IMG/VR virus record: IMGVR_UViG_3300006802_000711
Location: 1 to 21,301 of that record
Length of the DNA stretch: 21,301 bases
Reading direction: 5' to 3' (one strand)
DNA from: a virus
The notes under the pieces were generated by a model. That model saw only the letters and a list, made by a program, of their open reading frames with translations, ran no database searches and had not been told where the DNA came from. Every line of letters starts with the position of its first letter. Positions within the stretch are counted from its first letter, which is position 1. Shown piece by piece: positions 16,598-21,301 of the stretch. A program made the translations under genes and the position numbers.

Positions 16598-17149
16598 GTG
16601 ACTATCCTTAGGGTTCCCCAATATTACCCTCAACTGGACTCCGATACGCCACACGGTAGCCGCATGTGCTTTTCCAGTAGCGTTGCTATGGCGGTCAAGT
16701 ACCTGTCTCCAGGGGCCCTTTTAGGGGTGAATGCCGATGATGAGTACCTTAAAAAAGTATTGCGTTATGGAGATACCACCCAATCCACAGCACAGATACG
16801 GGCGGCCTTTGATTATGGTATCAAGGCCACCTTTTTTACCAATGGAACCCGTACCATCCTTGAAAAGGAACTAGAAGCAGGGTATCCTGTGGCTTGTGGC
16901 ATCCTTCATCACGGCCCTGCTTACGCTCCAAGCGGTGGTGGGCACTGGATGCTCGTCATTGGCCTTACGGATACCCATGTGGTGTGTCATGACCCCTATG
17001 GGGAGATGAATAACGCTAATGGTGGGTATCCAAAGCCCGGAAAAGGAGGCAAAGGAGTCACTTATACCTGGAAAAACTGGTCCAAACGGTGGATGGTTGA
17101 GGGGAATGGCTCTGGCTGGTACATGACGTTTCGAAAACTTTCCAAATAA
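16598..17149 (+). CDS. C39-like cysteine peptidase, possible endolysin
   Basis: From the GTG at 16598 the product has 183 residues. The N-terminus VPQYYPQLDSDTPHGSRMCF carries the catalytic Cys (Cys24 in RMCFSSS). His116 lies in GGGHWMLVIGL and Asp132 in CHDPYG. This Cys-His-Asp order and spacing are those of peptidase C39-like proteins of the papain fold. An ATG at 16517 is also in frame, but it would place 27 more residues over the end of the preceding gene and ahead of the usual family start, so GTG is preferred. In cyanophages similar proteins are found near lysis or structural genes. Here the membrane protein just upstream suggests a holin/endolysin pair cutting murein cross-links. A virion processing or entry role is also possible. 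Confidence 0.78.
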   Translation: MTILRVPQYYPQLDSDTPHGSRMCFSSSVAMAVKYLSPGALLGVNADDEYLKKVLRYGDTTQSTAQIRAAFDYGIKATFFTNGTRTILEKELEAGYPVACGILHHGPAYAPSGGGHWMLVIGLTDTHVVCHDPYGEMNNANGGYPKPGKGGKGVTYTWKNWSKRWMVEGNGSGWYMTFRKLSK

Positions 17150-17168
17150 ACATTATTTCATCAAATAA

Positions 17169-17510
17169 ATGGCTTCTATTACAACTGATGCCGTAACTAG
17201 TGCTGGTACATTCCTTTTGGAACCCAGTACTACGGCATTTTCCCTTGGAGCGTCACGTTCCATTACAATTGGGGCAACCAGTGCCAATATTGCACTGACA
17301 ACGACGTGTCGTTTTGTGTCCCTTATTGCTGTTGGTGGCACTCATTGTCATTATGAAATTGGTGTTGGAGCACAAACAGCAACTACTTCTTCCCATTACC
17401 TGCGTACTGGTGAGAGAATTACCCTTGCGGTTCCTCCTAACGCTAATATTGCAGCTATTCAAGGTACTGGTGCAAGTACTAACCTTTACATCACAGAACT
17501 TTTTGACTGA
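17169..17510 (+). CDS. Small beta-rich protein, probable virion component
   Basis: The product has 113 residues with no Trp and few charges. It alternates hydrophobic and Thr/Ser residues, as in SITIGATSANIALTTTCRFV, and later ERITLAVPPNANIAAIQGTG with a final NLYITELFD. This pattern is that of a small beta-sandwich found among phage surface or accessory structural proteins, where 'G..I.VP....I.AI...G...LYITP' is common at the C-terminus. It sits at the head of three probable structural genes, 19 bases after the peptidase and five before the next. I do not recognise a specific function. No signal peptide or membrane segment is seen. Confidence 0.65.
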   Translation: MASITTDAVTSAGTFLLEPSTTAFSLGASRSITIGATSANIALTTTCRFVSLIAVGGTHCHYEIGVGAQTATTSSHYLRTGERITLAVPPNANIAAIQGTGASTNLYITELFD

Positions 17511-17515
17511 TAATC

Positions 17516-17932
17516 ATGGCTACTAGCGCATTTAACAAATTTAATAGCTTTACGGAAGCCATTGCTGAAAAGGTTCATAACCTTGGATCTGATGTCCTTG
17601 AGGTTGCTCTGACCAACAGTGCTCCGGTTAACACCAACACGGTGCTGGCCAACATTACTCAAATTAGTTACACTAACCTTAACGCTCGTACCGTGACGGT
17701 GAGTGGTAGTGCTCAAACTGCTGGGGTGTATAAGCTGTCCATTACGGATAAAACCCTCACCTCTACAGGTGGTTCGACTGGTCCATTCCGGTATGTTGTG
17801 CTGTTTAATCAAACCGCAACTAACGACGAGCTTATCGGTTGGTATGATTATGGCTCTTCCATTACTCTTGGTGATGGTGAGTCCCTGTTGCTGAACTTTG
17901 ATGATGCTAACGGCGTTCTGACAATCACCTGA
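17516..17932 (+). CDS. Phage structural protein of the 'FNKFNSFTE' type
   Basis: The 138-residue product starts MATSAFNKFNSFTEAIAEKV, followed by HNLGSDVLEVALTNSAPVN. Near residues 90-120 it has GPFRYVVLFNQTA and LIGWYDYGSSITLGDGESLL, ending FDDANGVLTIT. This combination of an N-terminal helix and a beta-rich body with 'GPFRY.VLYN...LIGWYDYG..ITL..G' is widespread in phages and prophages, usually near tail or head genes and annotated as hypothetical or structural. A virion role is inferred. It starts five bases after the previous gene, and its stop is 15 bases before the repeat protein, whose ribosome binding site lies in that gap. Confidence 0.75.
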   Translation: MATSAFNKFNSFTEAIAEKVHNLGSDVLEVALTNSAPVNTNTVLANITQISYTNLNARTVTVSGSAQTAGVYKLSITDKTLTSTGGSTGPFRYVVLFNQTATNDELIGWYDYGSSITLGDGESLLLNFDDANGVLTIT

Positions 17933-17936
17933 TAAC

Positions 17937-17941
17937 GGAGG
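17937..17941 (+). promoter_or_regulatory. Strong ribosome binding site for the repeat protein
   Basis: GGAGG at 17937-17941, within ACGGAGGTGAG, lies six bases before the ATG at 17948. Most genes in the window lack such a site, so this protein may be made at a relatively high level. Confidence 0.65.
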
Positions 17942-17947
17942 TGAGAC

Positions 17948-19669
17948 ATGGCCCAATTTCTTAGGCCTGACAGCAACGTCACACAAACTGCTTTCACTGG
18001 TGGTTTTGCAGAGATTGATGAGGCCACAGCGTCGGATGCTGACTTTGCATATAGCGACAATAACGCCGACGCTATTTTAGAAGTTGGGCTCAGTAATCCA
18101 GCAGCAACTCCAGATCCAACTGGTACTTCAACAATACGATACCGGATTGCCAAAACCAACAATGGCTCAGTTAATGGATCTGGTAACTCTGTCAATATTA
18201 CCGTTGGTCTTTATGAAGGCGGTACATTAATTCAAGCGGATGCAGCACAGACTGCTACTGGAACGTGGACGCAGTATAGCTTTACGTTTACGCACGGGTC
18301 AATTACCGACTGGAACAGTCTGCAACTTAGGTTTGTTGTAAGTAAATCAGGTGGTAGCCCTGCCAACCGGCGGGGCGGTGCCATTAGTTGGGCTGAGGTT
18401 GAAGCAGCGGATCCAGCACCAGTTGTTTTGGATCTTATTTGCAATACCGGCACATTCACTCTTACTGGAATTGCAACTCAATTACTAGTTCAAAATCAAT
18501 TAGCAGCAACTGTTGGAACATTCACACTCTCTGGTGTAGATGTAGATCTTTCTAAGTCTGTTTCCCTTGATATTGATACTGGAACGTTTACCCTTGCGGG
18601 AACATCTACGGGGTTGCTGTTCAACAGAAACCTAATCCAACAACTTGGCACGTTTTCGCTTGCTGGTAACAATGCAATTCTGCTAAACAATAGAACCCTT
18701 GGCACGTCGGTTGGAACGTATTCCCTTGTTGGAAACCTGCTTGATCCAAATGTTCAACGAGCAATCATTGGTAACACTGGGACCTTCCTGCTTGATGGAA
18801 AGAACGCTCTCCTTCAACGGGCAACGCGAATAGATGCCACAACCCAAACGTATGCGGTTGCTGGAACTACAACCACGCTTGCTTTTAATCGAGCACTTGT
18901 CGGGCAGACAGGACCGTTTACGATTGCGGGGATTCAAGTTGATCTGGGCTATACGCCATCAAGTGGACCAACCTTTACCTTAAATCAGCAGACAGGAACC
19001 TTTGCTATTGCTGGGGTTTTTACAGATTTTAGCAGGCAAGTTTCACTTGGTCTACAAACGGCTGCTTATAATATTGCCGGTAATTTAATAGATTTTAATA
19101 GGCAAATTTCACTTAATTTTGAAACAGGAAATTTTGCTGTTGTTGGAATCTTTACAGGTCTTAATAGGCAAAGTTTATTTAATTTTCAGACTGGCGCATA
19201 TAATGTTGTCGGTACTTCTGTTGGCATCAATAAGCAAGTTTCACTGGGTCTACAGGTAGGGACGTATGCGCTATCCGGCAACACGCTTGGATTCATTCGA
19301 GCACTAGCTCTCCATAGTGTTCCTGGGTCGTTCTCTGTGTCCGGTAAGGATGCGGTGTTCTCACTGACGAAAAGCTTTGATCTAACAACTGGCACCTATA
19401 ACGTTAGCGGTAATAATGCGGATGTTACTAGGTTCTATCAACTGAACAACCAACCCGGCACTTACCAAGTTGTTGGTTCTGGTCTAGATTACTTTAGTAA
19501 TAGAAATCTGGTTACCTTACCCTTAGATATTGTTACTGATTTTAGATCAGTTGGCAACTTTTTCTGGTATCAAACCACACAAACAATACAACCCGTTAAG
19601 TACAAAATTACCAAGCGTAATGAGTGGATACTTGGACGGGCTACACACATGGGTCGTAGAGGTTTATGA
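17948..19669 (+). CDS. Repeat-built structural protein with sixteen 22-residue beta repeats
   Basis: The product has 573 residues. Residues 1-162 form a jelly-roll-like domain: YRIAKTNNGSVNGSG and VNITVGLYEGGTLIQ, then GTWTQYSFTFTHGSITDWNS and LQLRFVVSKSG, ending GAISWAEVEA. Such domains are common in phage surface proteins. Residues 163-520 are sixteen tandem units of 22 residues (one is 28), consensus L...TGT[FY].[LV][AS]G....L...R.., as in LAATVGTFTLSG and LDIDTGTFTLAG. The regular period suggests a beta-solenoid or stacked beta hairpins. Residues 521-573 form a basic tail ending ATHMGRRGL. The protein is probably an elongated virion appendage or tail-associated protein, since it follows two structural genes. 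Function is unproven. Its stop overlaps the start of the small terminase gene (ATGA). Confidence 0.78.
   Translation: MAQFLRPDSNVTQTAFTGGFAEIDEATASDADFAYSDNNADAILEVGLSNPAATPDPTGTSTIRYRIAKTNNGSVNGSGNSVNITVGLYEGGTLIQADAAQTATGTWTQYSFTFTHGSITDWNSLQLRFVVSKSGGSPANRRGGAISWAEVEAADPAPVVLDLICNTGTFTLTGIATQLLVQNQLAATVGTFTLSGVDVDLSKSVSLDIDTGTFTLAGTSTGLLFNRNLIQQLGTFSLAGNNAILLNNRTLGTSVGTYSLVGNLLDPNVQRAIIGNTGTFLLDGKNALLQRATRIDATTQTYAVAGTTTTLAFNRALVGQTGPFTIAGIQVDLGYTPSSGPTFTLNQQTGTFAIAGVFTDFSRQVSLGLQTAAYNIAGNLIDFNRQISLNFETGNFAVVGIFTGLNRQSLFNFQTGAYNVVGTSVGINKQVSLGLQVGTYALSGNTLGFIRALALHSVPGSFSVSGKDAVFSLTKSFDLTTGTYNVSGNNADVTRFYQLNNQPGTYQVVGSGLDYFSNRNLVTLPLDIVTDFRSVGNFFWYQTTQTIQPVKYKITKRNEWILGRATHMGRRGL
18434..19507 (+). 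repeat. Coding tandem repeat, 16 units of 66 bases
   Basis: The DNA encodes sixteen consecutive 22-residue units, with one longer unit (the eighth, 28 residues). Protein spacing is exact, but the bases are well diverged between units, so the array is old and kept by selection on the protein and is not a recent expansion. The closest pairs are units 9-12, which share the 'NRQ[IV]S L.[FL][EQ]TG' junction. Confidence 0.85.
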
Positions 19670-19896
19670 CACAACGAGCTAATGAAGATCAGTTTAACGA
19701 GCTTCACGGCCTCGTTACTAACGAACTGATCATGCGAATCAAATCTGGCACCGCCACTACACAGGACATTAAAGCGGCTGCTGATTGGCTTGCTAAGAAT
19801 AACATCACTGGTGTTCCCGTGCTTGGTTCTCCACTTGCCACCCTCTTTAATAGTCTTGAATTGGAGCTTGAGGATGTCGAACGGGTCATCAAATAA
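19666..19896 (+). CDS. gp18: Small terminase subunit / DNA maturase A (T7 gp18-like)
   Basis: The 76-residue product has an N-terminal helix pair with NELHGLVTNELIMRIKSGTA and then TTQDIKAAADWLAKNNITGV. The pattern 'LH..V...L..RI.SG.A...D...A..WLK.N.I' is that of small terminase subunits of T7-like and related phages. It is followed by an acidic C-terminal end. With gp19 this protein recognises concatemeric DNA and starts packaging. The ATG overlaps the stop of the repeat protein, and the end overlaps the next gene by 23 bases, as genes 18 and 18.5 are arranged in T7. The large subunit is not in this window. Confidence 0.68.
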   Translation: MTQRANEDQFNELHGLVTNELIMRIKSGTATTQDIKAAADWLAKNNITGVPVLGSPLATLFNSLELELEDVERVIK

Positions 19897-20113
19897 AGAA
19901 GAAGAAGAAGTATCCACACTATTGAGAAACCTAGCAGCAACAGCCTTTTTAGGTCTCTTTAGTTGGCACCTGATCACCCTCCATAACATTGCTAAATCAG
20001 TAGAGGTGCTTATCGAAAAGGTAAGTGCTGGTAATACTAGAATTGAGCGCCTCGAAAACGAAGTATTCTTTAAGGATCAAAATAATGGCGCCTCGAAAAT
20101 CAACAACCCCTAA
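19874..20113 (+). CDS. Membrane-anchored coiled-coil protein, candidate inner-membrane spanin (T7 gp18.5 position)
   Basis: From the ATG at 19874 the product has 79 residues. It consists of a short acidic N-terminus (KEEEEV), a hydrophobic helix at about 15-37 (LAATAFLGLFSWHLITL) and a heptad-like helix at 38-65 (SVEVLIEKV, then NTRIERLENEVF). An upstream ATG at 19790 is in frame but would read through most of the small terminase in another frame, giving an unlikely leader. A membrane anchor with a coiled coil directed outwards is the layout of Rz-type inner-membrane spanins. In T7 the Rz homologue gp18.5 sits exactly here, after gene 18. It is shorter than T7 gp18.5 (143), and no outer-membrane lipoprotein partner is visible, so a regulatory or holin-like role remains possible. 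Confidence 0.6.
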   Translation: MSNGSSNKEEEEVSTLLRNLAATAFLGLFSWHLITLHNIAKSVEVLIEKVSAGNTRIERLENEVFFKDQNNGASKINNP

Positions 20114-20363
20114 GCGTAGTGCTGCGTACTACCGGAGCAATCCAGAGGCATACGCAAAAAAACTCGCTTACGATACAAAAGAAAATAAGTCCCCAAAGGA
20201 CAGGAAGTATCGAGCCGAACTTGCCGATGCACGACGGAAACGTGGTGTTATGGGCAAAGGTGGTGATGATCTTTCCCACACCAAGAGTGGCCGACTAGTA
20301 AAGGAATCGCCCTCAAAGAACCGTGCCCGTAATGGTCACAACGGTAAACCCACGAAGAAGTAA
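20085..20363 (+). CDS. Small, very basic phage protein of the SHTKSGRLVKE type
   Basis: From ATG at 20085 the product has 92 residues. It starts MAPRKSTTPKRSAAYYRSNP, has a Lys/Arg-rich helix (DRKYRAELADARRKRG), then GGDDLSHTKSGRLVKESPSK and NRARNGHNG. An in-frame ATG at 20025 would add 20 residues over the preceding gene, and the MAPRKS start matches how this kind of protein usually begins. Proteins with 'D.SHTK.G.LV.E..S.NRARNG' are widespread in marine phages and remain uncharacterised. High positive charge suggests DNA binding, perhaps with packaging, given the small terminase two genes upstream. The start overlaps the previous gene by 29 bases. Confidence 0.75.
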   Translation: MAPRKSTTPKRSAAYYRSNPEAYAKKLAYDTKENKSPKDRKYRAELADARRKRGVMGKGGDDLSHTKSGRLVKESPSKNRARNGHNGKPTKK

Positions 20364-20381
20364 ACCCACCCACAGGGGTCA

Positions 20382-20699
20382 ATGCCTTTCAAAGATCCTT
20401 CTGAATACCTTTACAACCTAAAGGCCATGACTTCCTCCGAAGCTAAAAGATTGTGGCGAGCATCCATCAAAGAACATTGGAATAACCGATGTGTCTATTG
20501 TGGATCTACTGATAATCTTACCTTGGATCATATTCATCCAAAGGCTCGTGGAGGTCACGATACATCTTCAAATGTAATTCCTGCCTGTCTTAAATGTAAC
20601 CAGTCAAAAGGTTCGAACCACTGGTTATCATGGTGGGTTGGTCAAGACCATTTTGACCACTCTAATTTCTCCAAAGTCCTTTCTTGGACAACTAGCTAG
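20382..20699 (+). CDS. HNH endonuclease
   Basis: The 105-residue product has a complete HNH core. Zinc-binding Cys37-x2-Cys40 and Cys69-x2-Cys72 flank the catalytic region. The motif LTLDHIHPKARGGHD carries Asp49-His50, and NVIPACLKCNQSKG carries Asn64 and Asn73. All expected metal-site residues are present, so the enzyme should be active as a nicking or cutting nuclease. The N-terminal 35 residues are helical and may bind DNA. HNH enzymes next to terminase genes assist packaging in many tailed phages, while free-standing ones can be homing enzymes. The position among packaging-related genes allows either. It lies 18 bases after the basic protein. Confidence 0.87.
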   Translation: MPFKDPSEYLYNLKAMTSSEAKRLWRASIKEHWNNRCVYCGSTDNLTLDHIHPKARGGHDTSSNVIPACLKCNQSKGSNHWLSWWVGQDHFDHSNFSKVLSWTTS

Positions 20700-20719
20700 T
20701 TCACTTATTTCTTAAACAG

Positions 20720-21271
20720 ATGTCTACTACTGCAGATTCTACTACTTACGGCGCTATTTCTAACGCCCCTGGTAAGCGTGATGAGGATCAACAAACCAAC
20801 AAGGTTCATACCACCGCTAACGTGTCAGACGGTGTGACCACCACCACCACCATTGCTGCCTCTTACGGTGGCGCTGCTACCACGGTTGCCCTTAATGCAA
20901 CGGTGGATGCTGCTGAAACTGCCATCCGTGCGGTGCGTTCGGCTCGCGTTAAGCCCACCAACACCACCACTGGTCTTCCCGGTGGTAAGGCTACTGGCAC
21001 GGTTCGCCGTGCTGAAACTGGTGCTGTTGCTACCTTCGGCACCCGCGTCAATGGTTCTGGTTACACCAACGGCACTTATACCAACGTTGCTCTGAGCGGC
21101 GGTTCTGGTTATGGCGCTACCGCTAACATCACCGTGACTGGTGGTGCTGTGACTGCTGCTACCCTGGTTCGGGGCGGTCAGTGGTACATCGTTGGGGACT
21201 CCCTGTCCTGTGATCTGATTGGTGCTGGTACGGCCTTTGCCCTGCCTGTTGCTACTATTACCCAAGGTTGA
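20720..21271 (+). CDS. Abundant-type virion protein with GSGYTNGTY module (decoration or appendage candidate)
   Basis: The 183-residue product opens MSTTADSTTYGAISNAPGKR and is rich in Thr, Ala, Gly and Val. Residues about 111-170 form a glycine-rich module with NGSGYTNGTYTNVALSGGSG and then ANITVTGGAVTAATLV, followed by GGQWYIVGDSLS. Such modules recur in cyanophage structural proteins, and a related AGQGYT motif occurs in gp12 of this window. Hand counting of 20821-21000 gives 109 G/C of 180 bases, higher than the surrounding genes. Codons are strongly biased to C-ending forms (ACC, AAC, GCC), like the capsid gene at the window start, which points to high expression. A head decoration or fibre protein is likely but not shown. 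No signal peptide is seen. Confidence 0.72.
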   Translation: MSTTADSTTYGAISNAPGKRDEDQQTNKVHTTANVSDGVTTTTTIAASYGGAATTVALNATVDAAETAIRAVRSARVKPTNTTTGLPGGKATGTVRRAETGAVATFGTRVNGSGYTNGTYTNVALSGGSGYGATANITVTGGAVTAATLVRGGQWYIVGDSLSCDLIGAGTAFALPVATITQG

Positions 21272-21275
21272 GATT

Positions 21276-21301
21276 ATGCCAAGCGTTACTTCTTCTCGTG
21301 A
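21276..21301 (+). CDS. Possible start of the next gene, cut by the window end
   Basis: ATG at 21276, five bases after the TGA of the previous gene, opens a frame MPSVTSSR that runs out of the window after eight codons. Spacing fits the tight packing of the region, but the piece is too short to identify. Confidence 0.35.

Noticed and set aside
20364-20381. Short ACCC/GGGT hairpin before the HNH gene
   Set aside because: The stem is only four base pairs with no T run, too weak to call a terminator or regulatory element.

Overview
The window is the late (virion assembly) part of a T7-like podovirus genome. All genes lie on the + strand, tightly packed with short gaps or small overlaps. The order follows T7 closely: major capsid protein (3' end only), tail tube A (gp11), tail tube B (gp12), gp13-like protein, internal virion proteins gp14, gp15 and gp16, gp17-type tail fibre, and later a gp18-type small terminase followed by a membrane protein at the gp18.5 (spanin) place. 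The style of several proteins (the capsid C-terminus, the GSGYTNGTY-type module, the SHTKSGRLVKE-type basic protein, the RMCFSSS peptidase) recalls phages of marine or freshwater picocyanobacteria (Synechococcus/Cyanobium). That host call is inference from memory of these families. No photosynthesis gene, integrase, tRNA or CRISPR array is present in the window.

Layout. 1-343: end of the capsid gene. 364-400: a strong rho-independent terminator, at the place of T7 T-phi. 419-3936: the two tail tube genes. 3940-11755: the ejected internal proteins, with a structured 98-base gap before gp16. The murein-cutting domain that T7 carries at the N-terminus of gp16 is not seen there. Instead a lysozyme/transglycosylase-like domain sits at the C-terminus of gp15. 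11770-16253: two beta-helix receptor-binding proteins, one with the T7 tail anchor and one without, sharing a linker module. 16259-17149: a possible lysis cassette made of a 42-residue basic protein, a 66-residue membrane protein and a C39-type cysteine peptidase. 17169-19669: three probable structural proteins, the last built from sixteen 22-residue repeats. 19666-20363: small terminase, a candidate inner-membrane spanin and a small basic protein. 20382-20699: an HNH nuclease. 20720-21271: a GC-rich gene with capsid-like codon use, probably an abundant virion protein. The large terminase (gp19) is not reached.

Taken together the genes build the tail tube, the ejection channel and the host-recognition apparatus, and probably supply lysis and packaging-initiation functions. 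The most unusual points are the displaced murein hydrolase domain, the branched-spike arrangement suggested by the two beta-helix proteins, the membrane protein/C39 peptidase pair, the 22-residue repeat protein, and the hairpin-rich leader of gp16.
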